A DNA stretch of 64,000 nucleotides from an uncultured Aquimarina sp. (GCA_947498785.1 CANMLS010000010.1:62001-126000); one strand, 5' to 3'. Counted from the stretch's first letter, positions 31,101 through 40,133 are shown. Notes: generated from the letters alone by a model not told the origin. Numbers and translations are program-made.

Positions 31101-31388
31101 AAATCCTGTAAACAATGAACCAACACTATCTGTGAAATCGTTAACTACTTCTTCATCCGATTTCATTTGATCAATGAATTCTTCTTGCTGCTTTTTAGCA
31201 TCGTCCATCAGCTTTTTATACTGACCGAGGTTTTTCCCTGCTTCTTTCCAGTTATCAGAACCAATAGGACTTTTATCCAGTTGTCTTTGAGCCTTAAAAT
31301 ATTCACGTTTAAACGTGCGAAATGTATCTTCTACTTCCTTACCGTTAACCTTTATTTTAAATTTTAATTCTGGAGCGTTAGTATTCAT
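28116..31388 (-). CDS. Tail tape measure protein
   Basis: The 1,090-residue protein is the longest in the tail region and sets tail length. It is overwhelmingly helical. A short hydrophobic segment lies around residues 120-145 (SLLANPVVLAAAVLAGVGLA) and long Lys/Glu-rich coiled coils occupy about 480-760. A further Ala/Gly-rich hydrophobic stretch is near 920-950 (ALGIAKAVAASPPTLGMPW). The C-terminal quarter has a Gly-rich 'EGGFTTTPPPEF' linker. The start overlaps the preceding gene by 11 bases. Confidence 0.9.
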   Translation of the reverse strand: MNTNAPELKFKIKVNGKEVEDTFRTFKREYFKAQRQLDKSPIGSDNWKEAGKNLGQYKKLMDDAKKQQEEFIDQMKSDEEVVNDFTDSVGSLFTGFKRGNYKEIKAGFNGIAGSIKNVGKAALSLLANPVVLAAAVLAGVGLAVKEWSKYNKKIWKTAKLTEQVTGLVGEHAHEVRLHAKTISKVFDQDYKKILETANVLVKKFKISWSEALSSIEEGLIAGGVVNEEYLESLNEYAPFLADAGYSINEFKNIIAAGYDLGVFKDKLPDALKEFHLAMTEQGDTTRDALDNAFGISFTDKLFNGIKKGTITTKKALQEIIKESKKYGLSVQQQQQLTADLFKGAGEDAGGALKIFEAINIALEKQTIVLTPLQQMLKETADAHHELAIAKDEALRSDDYIVFAGEMDLVWTKIQTIFYKALSGIQGSFTDWNEFLVKQIVLFLASTKAMPKIVKSNFRLVIGSIKELIGEAFSFGDIFKKLISLDFDGAKKAAENYKKKVSESFDVVKTSAGGIVDEIKRIREEASKKVDLEFETRKQGFIDKAKLEEQQKAEEELRKRRSHITRKELEELRKRLQKEREFRELVILNSKGLLEQEEAAFKKRKEKAGLFRKEKNQMTTQELKALEILELQHQTNIAKIENEAINDHVEKLKKQHERDTLLREIDHNNQIAALEDIEEAKALLKGTLSDNELSEIKTLNDAKKALQRDFELTELDNQAAFYQKQIELMTSLLEGEETGINLGDKLLTDEQKELLNQRLDEVKLKLSEIGILENEEEDDPEVEGLKGEVDIFGFSIDDWENTFENLDTAKNKIKAVEMVVGGLQNVWGMYSEFLAANEAKQLKSFEKSNDKKKKALKKQLDSGIIDQETYNKEVEKLDQDLAKKKAEVEYKQAKREQISTLFGIAANTALGIAKAVAASPPTLGMPWTALIGAMGALQAGLVLAKPLPDKNNYADGGYTQGIGYLDETGHEVAGTVHANEYVIPEFVMNSTDPAIPQILEYVETKRKMKLGKFAEGGFTTTPPPEFKEDRQDTTEIEENDPSAAMLLFSSAVNRLLDEGLTAVSLIGDDEILRFDERLQKIKESRNNAKRQ

Positions 31389-31872
31389 CTTGAGTAAGGG
31401 TAACTATGAGGTTATTAAATTTTGCCTGAAAAACTTCGGTTCTGGTCTCTGACAAGTGTTTTGCCAAATATGTTATCGCTCCACTGGATGTATATACATC
31501 CTTGAAAATGGAACGATCACGAACATTAAGAATATGGGAGTCTCGATGGGTAAATTCTTTACTGAATCTATGATGTGAAAAGCGAACGAAACTCCCGTCC
31601 CGTTTTCCTTCAAAACCATAGTGATGCATAAAAGCATATTTATTGGAGGTCGTATCCAGACCTAACAACACATACTCTCCTAGTTTATGACGTACCTTAC
31701 TGGCACGAAGCATCGGTTTTACCTTTTTACCTTGGAAAACACCACCTCGATTTTTTACATCAAATGCCCGATTGATATTTTTATGTAAATAGCGAGTAGC
31801 CAAACGAGCAGCATGTGCTCCAATTTTGGCTTCTTTCTGACGTATGATTTTCTCTTTAGCAGATAAAGGCAT
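31378..31872 (-). CDS. Phage protein, probable tail or neck component
   Basis: The protein of about 164 residues is strongly basic and ends overlapping the tape-measure start. The motif YAFMHHYGFEGKRDGSF and the N-terminal basic helix resemble virion morphogenesis or connector proteins, but I cannot assign a family. The frame opens at a TTG (31887) five codons before the ATG used here. Both lie inside a perfect 8-bp hairpin (31868-31893), so the start could be masked in mRNA. Confidence 0.55.
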   Translation of the reverse strand: MPLSAKEKIIRQKEAKIGAHAARLATRYLHKNINRAFDVKNRGGVFQGKKVKPMLRASKVRHKLGEYVLLGLDTTSNKYAFMHHYGFEGKRDGSFVRFSHHRFSKEFTHRDSHILNVRDRSIFKDVYTSSGAITYLAKHLSETRTEVFQAKFNNLIVTLTQDEY

Positions 31873-31893
31873 CTTTTTTTTACGCAAGATGCC
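31868..31893 (-). promoter_or_regulatory. Hairpin over the start codon of 31872
   Basis: GGCATCTT and AAGATGCC form a perfect 8-bp stem around a 10-base A-rich loop on the coding strand. The ATG lies within the 3' arm, so folding would hide the start. Confidence 0.5.
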
Positions 31894-31910
31894 ATCAGAG
31901 AAGAATCAAA

Positions 31911-31919
31911 AAAAGGACA
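31911..31919 (-). promoter_or_regulatory. TGTCCTTTT motif, site A
   Basis: The motif reads TGTCCTTTTTTT on the coding strand. It follows the stop of the 31925 gene by 5 bases and lies 24 bp upstream of the next frame. Confidence 0.4.
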
Positions 31920-31924
31920 ACGGA

Positions 31925-32434
31925 TTATAGGGAATCTATATCATTCCAATCATTAATATCTATGGTCAATGGTTGTTTTGTTCTGAGCGTTAGAGAAAAT
32001 TCCATCCCTACTAAACCAAGACTGGATTTTAAACGAATCTCATTGAATTCAACAGTGTTTTGATCAAAGTTTTTATACAACCATTTGGAATCTGGTTTTT
32101 TACTGTCATAGTTAATACGGGAAAGGACTTTGAAACCTACTCGTTCACAATCTGCAATAGTGGAAGCTTCTAAAGTATAATCCCCAACTTTCGATATTGG
32201 CTCTAATACCCCAAAATGTATAACTCTTCCTGCTAGTGTACGTTGATCATTACCATTTAGCGCTCCTTCATATTTAAAAATAGTAAGCAACTTTCCTTGT
32301 ATTCCATATTTTGAGTTCAATACATCGTGTAGTTCTTGCTCATTATAACCAACAAAATTATTGATCTCTGTACAAGAAGAAGCAAGAGATTTCAAATATT
32401 CTTTAACCTTATTATAATCTAGACGTTCATCCAT
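31925..32434 (-). CDS. Hypothetical phage protein, tail region
   Basis: The 169-residue protein has mixed alpha/beta character, and its start overlaps the previous gene by 8 bases. It has no motif I recognise. Its place between amidase and tape measure suggests a tail completion, connector or minor tail role. Position is the only support. Confidence 0.55.
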   Translation of the reverse strand: MDERLDYNKVKEYLKSLASSCTEINNFVGYNEQELHDVLNSKYGIQGKLLTIFKYEGALNGNDQRTLAGRVIHFGVLEPISKVGDYTLEASTIADCERVGFKVLSRINYDSKKPDSKWLYKNFDQNTVEFNEIRLKSSLGLVGMEFSLTLRTKQPLTIDINDWNDIDSL

Positions 32435-33164
32435 TGTTTCGTGTAAATTCTTTTTGATCCGCTAACTCATCGTCAAGAATATTCATAAAATCATAAAGAT
32501 TGGCTTCTTTGGTGTTGGGTAGCGGTCCAAAAGGTTGGTTTTCACTTCTGGCCATATTAAATACAATCTTATCAAAAGAGTTATAGGAACTCTTTCCAGA
32601 GCCCGAAGAGTTCTTAAACACATTCTTAAACCTTTGGATAAGCAACTGTCTACTCCCTATATACGCCAGTACTACTGATAATTTCTTATCCCTAGGCATT
32701 AACCTAACATATATAGAATGCTCTAATTCTTTACGGGAAAAGTCTTTACCTTTTGGCAAATACAAAATGGAAACCAACCTGTTGAGTTCTTTGGTATCTC
32801 TAGTTTTACACCAACTATAATAAAACATATCTGCCATAGAAAATTGATCAATCGTAAGATTATTCATTCTGGCAGATGGACCGTATAATTTGATCCTTCC
32901 TAATTTTAAATATTTAGGAAATTCAGTCCTATCAGTAGCATTACTCAAAAATGCAGTGTGTTTATATAATTCTGCAAAAGGAACTCTGGCAATTAAATAG
33001 CGCATTTTAAAGGAATTCCAAATACTTTTCTTCCTTAAAAAAAGTATATACACCAAACCACGTTTGATCTTCTCCTCGGAAAACCCTGAAAATAATAAAG
33101 AAGCAATTTTTGCCAATTGCCAAGAATTAAGTTCATTCCATGTAGTTGCTACCTTATAATTCAT
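32427..33164 (-). CDS. Hypothetical phage protein, tail region
   Basis: The 245-residue protein is basic and largely helical (NELNSWQLAKIASLLFSGF). A Ser/Gly-rich linker (KNSSGSGKSSYNS) lies near residue 185. Gene order makes a tail assembly role plausible. It shares one base with the amidase stop (start at 33164) and overlaps its follower by 8 bases, so the three genes are tightly coupled. Confidence 0.55.
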   Translation of the reverse strand: MNYKVATTWNELNSWQLAKIASLLFSGFSEEKIKRGLVYILFLRKKSIWNSFKMRYLIARVPFAELYKHTAFLSNATDRTEFPKYLKLGRIKLYGPSARMNNLTIDQFSMADMFYYSWCKTRDTKELNRLVSILYLPKGKDFSRKELEHSIYVRLMPRDKKLSVVLAYIGSRQLLIQRFKNVFKNSSGSGKSSYNSFDKIVFNMARSENQPFGPLPNTKEANLYDFMNILDDELADQKEFTRNNG

Positions 33165-33676
33165 TATCGCAATAAAGGTTGGATTTTCTTAATAGCATAT
33201 TTACCTGGGCAAGCGGTTGGTGATGTCTGCCTATGATACCGAACTCCAATAATATTGAGGTATGTACTTAATGAATCCTGCAATCGTTTTGCTGAGCGTA
33301 AAGCAGCTTCTGGCAACTCTTTTTCATGATAATTTCCAACAAACACGATACCTATCGAATTTGTATTATGACCAGAGTCATGCCAAGTAACTTCATTGAT
33401 ATCATTTAACTGATAGATTTTACCATCCCATCCAATAGCAAAACAATATCCAATTTCTGGAAAACCTCGACCTAAATGTCCTTTTGCTATTTGATTTATG
33501 GTTTGACCTTCACTTGCCGTATGATGGTAAGTAATATATAAAGGTCTTTTTAGTGAGCGATTTCTATATTGTTTGGTTTTGCTTTTAGGTAATGAATCCT
33601 TTAGGTTAATTACTCCTATAGAAGTAAAAACCAGACCTAGAATTCCTAAGATACCACCTATTATTTTATTTTTCAT
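33164..33676 (-). CDS. N-acetylmuramoyl-L-alanine amidase (endolysin)
   Basis: The roughly 170-residue Amidase_2/PGRP-fold lysin cleaves the bond between MurNAc and the stem peptide. Zinc ligands are visible in YITYHHTASEG (first His), VRYHRQTSPTACPGKY (second His and Cys), and the Tyr/Asp environment in GHNTNSIGIVFVGNYH. An N-terminal hydrophobic segment (IIGGILGILGLVFTSIGV) suggests a signal-anchor endolysin. The frame opens at a TTG eight codons upstream; I use the ATG. It overlaps the holin candidate by 11 bases. Confidence 0.9.
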   Translation of the reverse strand: MKNKIIGGILGILGLVFTSIGVINLKDSLPKSKTKQYRNRSLKRPLYITYHHTASEGQTINQIAKGHLGRGFPEIGYCFAIGWDGKIYQLNDINEVTWHDSGHNTNSIGIVFVGNYHEKELPEAALRSAKRLQDSLSTYLNIIGVRYHRQTSPTACPGKYAIKKIQPLLR

Positions 33677-33881
33677 TTTTGAGGGATTTAAGTTGTTCAA
33701 CTAACAATGCTGTCTCTGCTTTTTCTTTAGATTCCCTTGACTTTTCTGCTTTATACCTTCGTATGTTTACAATAATTGCCGTAATAGCAACTATCAAAGC
33801 CAAACTAAAATTAAAGACTTCAACAAAGGATAAGCTTGCTATGGCAACTGCTATTGCAGAAAGTGTATTTTCTGTTTTCAT
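33666..33881 (-). CDS. Putative holin
   Basis: The protein of about 71 residues has a hydrophobic stretch capable of one or two helices (TLSAIAVAIASLSFVEV and LALIVAITAIIVNI). A charged C-terminal tail (RRYKAEKSRESKEKAE) follows. Size, topology and direct overlap with the endolysin gene support a holin. I start at the ATG (MKTENTL) rather than the upstream TTG. Confidence 0.65.
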   Translation of the reverse strand: MKTENTLSAIAVAIASLSFVEVFNFSLALIVAITAIIVNIRRYKAEKSRESKEKAETALLVEQLKSLKNEK

Positions 33882-33918
33882 ATTAAAATTTTCTTTTATG
33901 TGTCTTATTTTGAAATCG

Positions 33919-35028
33919 TCAAAAATCAATTACTCTATACACTACGTTTATCTTAATTTCACCTATCCCATCTTCAGCATCTTCCAAAAAGAACCAATAC
34001 AACGAAGAATCCCCAATAGTATCCGCAACAGTATTACCATCACCTGCATCTCCATCATAATCCTCTATTTTTGGTTTATGACATATAATACCCTTAAAAT
34101 TCAATCTCAAGTTATCTGCATTTTTAACTACTGTCGCATTACCTAAAATGAATGAGTATCTCACATTATTATTATACTCTACAGTTAAGTTTTTTGATAT
34201 GGTTATAGAGAGAATATCATACGCTTTATTGGCACCTGGGCTAGGTAATATTTCTCTATAAATACCAGCCTGGAGGTTTGGATTTCTTAGGGTAATTGTA
34301 GTAGAATAAATATCTGTTGAAACTGGTATAGGATTAGATTGACCTACTGTTCCTATTGACCTCCAAATACTCCAAGTATCATTATTACGCCCCCTATAAA
34401 AAAAACCTTTACTCAAAGAAGGTTCATCAACATACGGTATTGCTAATTGGGTGATGTTACCTAACCCATTATTAGATCCAAACTCAAAGCATAAGCAAAA
34501 AAATAAAGTGTCATCTTCTGGAGTTGGACCATTTGTAGTACTTCCTCTAACTAAACCCATATTGACTCCTGGTAATGTACTTGTATTCCAATCAACCACA
34601 GTATCAATATTAGAAGCCGTAAAACTGTCTTTTATCGTTTTGTAAACCGATATAAATTCTTGTGGTAATCCAGAGATATTATTTATATCAAGATTTTGAA
34701 GTTCTTCCTTATTTTGCTTAATATAATTTACGATCTCCTGCAACTCATCTAAGGTAGTATCATCACTATGGAGTAAGGATAATATTTGATCAATGAAGCC
34801 TTTTATTATAACTCCTTGCTTTGCGGATAAAGCTGCATTGGCTATTGGTGACACTAAATCATCGGCTACCGCAGGAATATTATTAAAACCAGGTAGCTTT
34901 TCTACATCGTCTGCATGAGCATTAACAACATTCTTGATTTCGTTAAAATCTTCTGCCGTTGCTTGTTGGGTTCTGTCTACAACCTTTCTAGGGTTTGTTT
35001 TATCTTTATAGGTAAGTCTTTCTGCCAT
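33919..35028 (-). CDS. Putative tail fibre protein
   Basis: The 369-residue protein has the tail-fibre-like N-terminal section containing SDDTTLDELQEIVNYI, a segment commonly found in phage fibres. Its C-terminal half is beta-rich and would hold the receptor-binding part. The downstream end lies about 40 bp before the holin start. Placing a fibre gene between portal-side and lysis genes is less usual than placing it after the tape measure. Confidence 0.65.
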   Translation of the reverse strand: MAERLTYKDKTNPRKVVDRTQQATAEDFNEIKNVVNAHADDVEKLPGFNNIPAVADDLVSPIANAALSAKQGVIIKGFIDQILSLLHSDDTTLDELQEIVNYIKQNKEELQNLDINNISGLPQEFISVYKTIKDSFTASNIDTVVDWNTSTLPGVNMGLVRGSTTNGPTPEDDTLFFCLCFEFGSNNGLGNITQLAIPYVDEPSLSKGFFYRGRNNDTWSIWRSIGTVGQSNPIPVSTDIYSTTITLRNPNLQAGIYREILPSPGANKAYDILSITISKNLTVEYNNNVRYSFILGNATVVKNADNLRLNFKGIICHKPKIEDYDGDAGDGNTVADTIGDSSLYWFFLEDAEDGIGEIKINVVYRVIDF

Positions 35029-35059
35029 GGTTCAAAATTCGTTTTTCAGTCGGCTAAAA

Positions 35060-35068
35060 AAAAGGACA
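35060..35068 (-). promoter_or_regulatory. TGTCCTTTT motif, site B
   Basis: The motif abuts the TGA stop of the 35069 gene and lies 32 bp upstream of the tail-fibre start. Confidence 0.4.
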
Positions 35069-36007
35069 TCATAATGCTAGACCTGATTTTAGTTTTATAA
35101 TATTTTTATTGGCAGGCTTGGATTCTCTTTGCGTTATAGGAAACACATCAGGATGTTTAAGAAGCAATGCATTTAGTTTTTTTAGATATTCTTCACCGTC
35201 CTTTTGTTGGCTGTCTTTAAGTTTTTGTAATCGTTCATCAGAATACTCACTTGTCTTTTCCCAAGGAAGTTGCTCCCATATGTATATAGCGGAACTACCT
35301 GTCATTACAAAAGCTCCAGAATCCACAGATTTTGCTATAGTAAGAGCGACCTCGGCCTTTTGGCATAAATCCAGAGCTCTGGATAAGACAGGATCTATAG
35401 TTCTTGTTTTTATGAGGTTTATAGCCTCTTCTCCCAACATAGGCAAGAAATATTGTTCCTCTATTTTTCTGACTATCGGTTTTAAAGCAATAAACGTTTT
35501 TCGGGAACCAGAGATATTAAAGTGGTTTTCAAACTCATCCGTTCTCTTATTAAAATGTTCATTGAAAACAGAATATGCAGTACTATCTCTCCAATCTGGA
35601 AATTTATCTACATAATATTCCATGGTTTTTAAAGCCTCATCAATGGCCTCAAATCCTGTATCCGTAAACCCCCGTTGAAGATCACGTTTTGTCGCCCAAT
35701 CAATAGACTTAGTATCTTCCAGATCGGTTTCTTTTGTACCATAATTGGTTATATGTACGCATAGCTGTGCAAACCCTAAATGAAAAGCCAAATTTGCACT
35801 GGCCTCTGCCAATAAATATTTCACTTCCAAAATATCGGTATCGCTTCCATTATGATTTAGGATAGTTGTATATTCTTCTTTACCAATGTTAGGGATGATA
35901 TATTTACGTTCTGCTCGTTTAATAAAAGGTAGTGCTTTATCGAAGTCAAAATTAGAAGTAACATTGACATACTCCTGTAACTCAAGTGTATTGTTTACTA
36001 AATTCAT
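35069..36007 (-). CDS. Phage structural protein, DUF6712-like
   Basis: The 312-residue helical protein begins NLVNNTLELQEYVNVTSNFDF and contains AERKYIIPNIGKEEY. These features recall the DUF6712 family found next to portal genes in Bacteroidota phages; the assignment is from memory and tentative. Its start overlaps the portal stop by 4 bases. It may act as a head-tail connector or neck component. Confidence 0.55.
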   Translation of the reverse strand: MNLVNNTLELQEYVNVTSNFDFDKALPFIKRAERKYIIPNIGKEEYTTILNHNGSDTDILEVKYLLAEASANLAFHLGFAQLCVHITNYGTKETDLEDTKSIDWATKRDLQRGFTDTGFEAIDEALKTMEYYVDKFPDWRDSTAYSVFNEHFNKRTDEFENHFNISGSRKTFIALKPIVRKIEEQYFLPMLGEEAINLIKTRTIDPVLSRALDLCQKAEVALTIAKSVDSGAFVMTGSSAIYIWEQLPWEKTSEYSDERLQKLKDSQQKDGEEYLKKLNALLLKHPDVFPITQRESKPANKNIIKLKSGLAL

Positions 36008-37329
36008 ATTCCTGATTGTTTGCCGTTTGGATTTTTATCTAAGGTGGTAAGCTTCACATTTTCAAAACCTGCCTGTAATTCAAGATCCCAGCCGTTCCAT
36101 TCTTTAATCAAATCCCAAATCTGTAAGGTGGTATCTCGCTTGGTTTTAAATAAGGCAGATAGGATATCAAAGGCTACACGCTTATCACTACCAGAACCAG
36201 ATCCCATACTACCCCCTGGTACACCTGCACCGATAAGTGATGCATCTACCATCATCGCAAATAATATTTCAGTATTGGCTGCTGAAGCATCGGGCAGGTA
36301 AGAACCGTCTTTCATTTTGTTATCAATGGGTTCAACATCTATGGCATTGATCCATTTACCATCAACGTCCTTTAATTTTCTGGAGTACATACTTCTTCCA
36401 GAAGATTCATTACCAGATAAATGATCATCGATCGCTTTTAATGTTTCCTCGCGGATTTTGTTACGCTGATCTACATCAAATTTGTCTGTCCAATCATCAC
36501 CATATTGTCCTTCGAAATATGCTTCACTAACATGAACCAAGAATTTAATATTCAATTGATTTTCGAATAGGTGTTTTTTATACTTGGGTATGGAGTTAGA
36601 AACCTCTAACCATCCGTTATTATAGATGGCATGCCATGTGAGTTTTGGATAATACGCCTCATCAGTCATCGTATAATGAACAGGCAATACAAATTCATGA
36701 AGCCTTTTTCTCTGACAGTATTCTAAAATCTCTTCATAGCACCACATAGGATCTACACTATCAATTTTAGCAGCATTCGTAGTACTATCATCATCCCATT
36801 GACTCTTAAAGTAGACCATTTCAGAAAAACCAGAAGACGGGTTCATCAGTTCGCGTCTACCCCATGCGGTTTTTTGTCTTCTAACACGTAAGAGCTTTTT
36901 ATAATCTTTACTGATAGTGAATGAAGGAAAAGCAATCCCGTAGCTTTCTAAATCGCTGATGGTTTCCGTAAAGAAGGTATTCATCTTGTTGCGCTTAAAG
37001 AACGCCTGTACTTCTGGATGATCTTCTTTATATTCTATTACTTTCTCTCTTTTTCCTGTAGTTTCTGATTTTTGATTTTTATAAAAGGTAAGACCATTAC
37101 CATAGTGGGCAGATTTAAGTAAACTCAATCCTCCAGAAGCTGCTCCATTTAAACGAATAGCATCCATAAATTTTTGAGGGTACCTATTGTCTTCTTCCCA
37201 TGGTGCAATCAAGCCTTTTTTATAATCTGTTTCTCCTTTATGGATAACCTTTGTAGGCTTTTGATGTTTCTCATCGACCATTGAACTGATCGAGGCCTTA
37301 CCAAAATATAGCCCGTGTGTTTGCTTCAT
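36004..37329 (-). CDS. Portal protein
   Basis: The 441-residue protein lies after the terminase genes in the usual portal position. It has the portal-like mixed core (IAPWEEDNRYPQKFMDAIR) and the C-terminal Gly/Ser stretch VPGGSMGSGSGSDKRVAFD. The wing and stem helices are consistent in length. The dodecameric portal forms the DNA channel at one vertex and recruits terminase. It overlaps the next gene by 4 bases. Confidence 0.72.
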   Translation of the reverse strand: MKQTHGLYFGKASISSMVDEKHQKPTKVIHKGETDYKKGLIAPWEEDNRYPQKFMDAIRLNGAASGGLSLLKSAHYGNGLTFYKNQKSETTGKREKVIEYKEDHPEVQAFFKRNKMNTFFTETISDLESYGIAFPSFTISKDYKKLLRVRRQKTAWGRRELMNPSSGFSEMVYFKSQWDDDSTTNAAKIDSVDPMWCYEEILEYCQRKRLHEFVLPVHYTMTDEAYYPKLTWHAIYNNGWLEVSNSIPKYKKHLFENQLNIKFLVHVSEAYFEGQYGDDWTDKFDVDQRNKIREETLKAIDDHLSGNESSGRSMYSRKLKDVDGKWINAIDVEPIDNKMKDGSYLPDASAANTEILFAMMVDASLIGAGVPGGSMGSGSGSDKRVAFDILSALFKTKRDTTLQIWDLIKEWNGWDLELQAGFENVKLTTLDKNPNGKQSGI

Positions 37330-37330
37330 A

Positions 37331-37675
37331 TTAATAGACTACTTCTAAACCGTTAAACTTGGTGATTAAAAGAATATTGATTTTTTTTACCTCCCCCGTG
37401 GAAAGCTCTATATTCCTTGTATAGTTTTTGTAATGATTTGGTCTTTTACGTTTCACTTCCTTTGTTTTTACAGAAAGTACTTTTACCCAATCCCTGACTT
37501 TTGTCTTCTCTTTAGCCATACATAAAAATGCGTGATCATATATCTTTAGTTTCCCCCCCATTTTGTTTTGATTGTTCCATGTTCTCACCTCCATTGAAAA
37601 AGGCATTGGATTTCCTTCTTCATCTAACTGACGCATGGTTTCTAAAACTTTACTGAGAAGTATGATATTTTTCAT
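37331..37675 (-). CDS. Hypothetical phage protein upstream of portal
   Basis: The 114-residue basic protein has many Lys residues (VKVLSVKTKEVKRKRPNHY) and a beta-rich look. It ends one base before the portal gene. No family recognised. It is the first gene after a terminator-like hairpin and the site C TGTCCTTTT motif, so it may head the portal/tail transcript. Confidence 0.55.
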   Translation of the reverse strand: MKNIILLSKVLETMRQLDEEGNPMPFSMEVRTWNNQNKMGGKLKIYDHAFLCMAKEKTKVRDWVKVLSVKTKEVKRKRPNHYKNYTRNIELSTGEVKKINILLITKFNGLEVVY

Positions 37676-38018
37676 AGTACGAAGGTCATTTTTACACCGA
37701 ATTAAAAAAAGGACACACCTTTTATGGCATTTTTTCAGGGTGGTTTTCTCATTTTTTAAAAGTCATTTAATTGACAATCAATATGTTAATTTAAAAAACA
37801 TCATTTTTTTTATCAAAAGTGAACAGCCCATAGCGCCGCATCCTATAGAGAATCTTCACTTTCCCTTATACAAATCGACCGATATATGAATTTATCCTCT
37901 TGAGCCAATACAAAACAGGTTTTTTGAATTCTCTTACTAAACAATCAGACATAACAAAATGAAACATCCCTATACATGTGATGCAAATAGGGATGATATT
38001 ATATCGGTATGTGATAGG
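37676..38018. promoter_or_regulatory. Terminase-portal gap with hairpin and motif site C
   Basis: This 343-bp gap has no gene. It holds a perfect 9-bp stem (CATCCCTAT at 37965-37973 with ATAGGGATG at 37987-37995) followed on the minus strand by a T-rich run, which could end the terminase transcript. The TGTCCTTTT motif (site C, 37707-37715) stands 32 bp before the next gene. Confidence 0.55.
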
Positions 38019-39566
38019 TTACTTCAAGAATAGCGGTATCCCTTCACCTTTAGAACGATTACCTGTGATCAATCGAAGTACCTTCTCTTTATACCTCCAG
38101 TAAATAGGTAAATCAAAAGCATCAGATAAATGTGTCGCATGTTCCTGTGGTATGGTCTTAGAACGTTCACTACGTTTATCTTTTTCAATACCGTTCTTTC
38201 CTTCTTTAGCGGGTGCAGATTCTAAGGACACAATGAGATCCCTACAATTATGTTTGTTGATTCCAATATGAGGTAGCCCATGCTTACCTCCATTCTTCAA
38301 AACAAAGTTAACCACCACAAACTTCTCATTATGCAGTGGATCTAATGATCGTGGAGTTTTTACAACAACCTTCCATCCTGCTTGCTTTAGGCAATTAATA
38401 ACCTGTTGTGCTAAGGTTATTCTACTGCCTGCCCTGCGGCTATTACCATTCCTATCATAATACAAGTGAACCTCTTTTTTTCCATGACTGGCATAGTAAG
38501 GAGCAAACTCTTCATTAATAAGGTCATCGATAATTTTAGGGCTCTTCACCCAAAAGGTCTTAAGGCATTTATAATCCTTTCCTGTATCTTGTGATACTTT
38601 CATAGAATTAAATACACCCCAATCTATGGTGACAATTAACGGTTTATTATTTATTCTATCATTATCCTGCTTGCAATCAAAAGAAGCTTTAACTCCTGAT
38701 ACACCTACTGATTCTAAATACCCATTATCAAAATCCTCATAATAATGCTTCTCCTTATCCAATTGAGGATAAAAACTGGTTAAGTTGAAATTGGGGCGAA
38801 TGTTGAGAATCTCTGCATTGTAATGCATTTTTGAAGGAGCCTTATCCATCATGCGATCAAACCAATCTTTGTCAAGATTTTGAGCGTTAGCAAAAGCATT
38901 TGCTTTTATAAAAAGATGTTTTTCAGGGTTTCTCATCTTTAGATTTAACCCTTTATGCGCATCAATGATTTCTTGCTCCTTATTTGCAAACCATTTCCCT
39001 TCCTGGGTCATTGGAGTGGAGGATGCGAATATCTCAGCATTTAACAATTTACTCTTTTCAAATTCTACCTTCTTTGCTCTATTGGTCGTTTGAACATTAT
39101 TAAACAGTTTTTCCGGATTCATAAGTGCTGCCTCGTCTCCAATAACGATATAAGAATTGATCCCACGTCCACTATTAGGATTATCCAATGCTACAAGGAT
39201 AAGTATAAAACCATTTCTGAAATGAATGACATTCTCCCACTTACTTGGCGCCTGAAAAGGCATAGCAAACCCTAATTTCTTACCATGACGACCCACCATA
39301 TAATCAATGCCCTGGTAGAATCCAAACATGGACAACCCCTCTTTTGTGGAGGGCAAGGTTCTGGATAACATTTGTTGGTAGGTTTGCCCAACCAATACTC
39401 CAGTTGCTCTAGGTAATTGATAGGCGGCATCTTTTATCACCCAGCCTAAAATAGTAGACTTACCAGTCCCCCTAGCCCATTCTAAAAAAAGATATTTGAT
39501 TCCCAATTTCAAAGCCTCAATAGCGGTCATCTGTGGAGCATTGACATTAACCTTCTTCTTCCCCAT
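38019..39566 (-). CDS. Terminase large subunit
   Basis: The 515-residue packaging motor has a Walker A-like loop WARGTGKST near residues 34-42, a Walker B region IVIGDEAAL near 140-148, and a C-terminal RuvC-like nuclease domain (VTIDWGVFNSM, YYDRNGNSRR). It cuts concatemeric DNA and pumps it through the portal. The start overlaps the small subunit by 20 bases. Confidence 0.9.
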   Translation of the reverse strand: MGKKKVNVNAPQMTAIEALKLGIKYLFLEWARGTGKSTILGWVIKDAAYQLPRATGVLVGQTYQQMLSRTLPSTKEGLSMFGFYQGIDYMVGRHGKKLGFAMPFQAPSKWENVIHFRNGFILILVALDNPNSGRGINSYIVIGDEAALMNPEKLFNNVQTTNRAKKVEFEKSKLLNAEIFASSTPMTQEGKWFANKEQEIIDAHKGLNLKMRNPEKHLFIKANAFANAQNLDKDWFDRMMDKAPSKMHYNAEILNIRPNFNLTSFYPQLDKEKHYYEDFDNGYLESVGVSGVKASFDCKQDNDRINNKPLIVTIDWGVFNSMKVSQDTGKDYKCLKTFWVKSPKIIDDLINEEFAPYYASHGKKEVHLYYDRNGNSRRAGSRITLAQQVINCLKQAGWKVVVKTPRSLDPLHNEKFVVVNFVLKNGGKHGLPHIGINKHNCRDLIVSLESAPAKEGKNGIEKDKRSERSKTIPQEHATHLSDAFDLPIYWRYKEKVLRLITGNRSKGEGIPLFLK

Positions 39567-40113
39567 CTTTTACCTCTTTAAATTCTACATCTTCTATATT
39601 GGGATAGGAATTAAAATCAACACTTCCTTTATTGAATTGTTGATGCATAAACTTACGCACACCACGATCAACTATAACATTATACTGATGCGCTTTTAGT
39701 TCACCCTCCTCAAGAGCCATTTTCTCCGAGAAATCGAACATTTTATAATATTCATCTAATATTTTGTTGGCGAGTTCTATTTTTTTCCCATCCCGTGCCT
39801 GTTGGTATAGGTTCCACTTATGCTCTAGGATAATACGTTTTTCTGCTTTTAGATCAGTCATATCAAGCTCACCAAACACATACATAGCTTTATGATAGAT
39901 TCTATAGGAAGTAGCTTGACTTACTCCATATTCATTCTGAAGATGTTCGATGGTTTGTGATGGAGAATATCGATCCTTAAGACGAAGAGTATATGCAAAA
40001 CGAATTTGCTCTTTTATCTCTTCTTGTTTAGGAGTAAGTACGATTTCATCATCCAGAAAGGATGCTTTTATCTTTTGTATAGGAGAGTCCTGGTTAAACT
40101 TTACAATTGACAT
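39547..40113 (-). CDS. Terminase small subunit-like protein
   Basis: The 188-residue protein has an N-terminal helix-turn-helix region (SPSQTIEHLQNEYGVSQATSYRIYHKA), followed by a helical oligomerisation domain and an acidic tail. It would recognise the packaging site and direct the large subunit. An inverted repeat (40116-40133) lies immediately before the start. The gene overlaps terL by 20 bases. Confidence 0.78.
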   Translation of the reverse strand: MSIVKFNQDSPIQKIKASFLDDEIVLTPKQEEIKEQIRFAYTLRLKDRYSPSQTIEHLQNEYGVSQATSYRIYHKAMYVFGELDMTDLKAEKRIILEHKWNLYQQARDGKKIELANKILDEYYKMFDFSEKMALEEGELKAHQYNVIVDRGVRKFMHQQFNKGSVDFNSYPNIEDVEFKEVKDGEEEG

Positions 40114-40115
40114 CT

Positions 40116-40133
40116 ATTGCATTTTAATGCAAT
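40116..40133. promoter_or_regulatory. Inverted repeat before the terminase small subunit start
   Basis: ATTGCATT and AATGCAAT form a perfect 8+2+8 dyad three bases upstream of the start codon. It could be an operator or a translation-blocking hairpin. Confidence 0.45.
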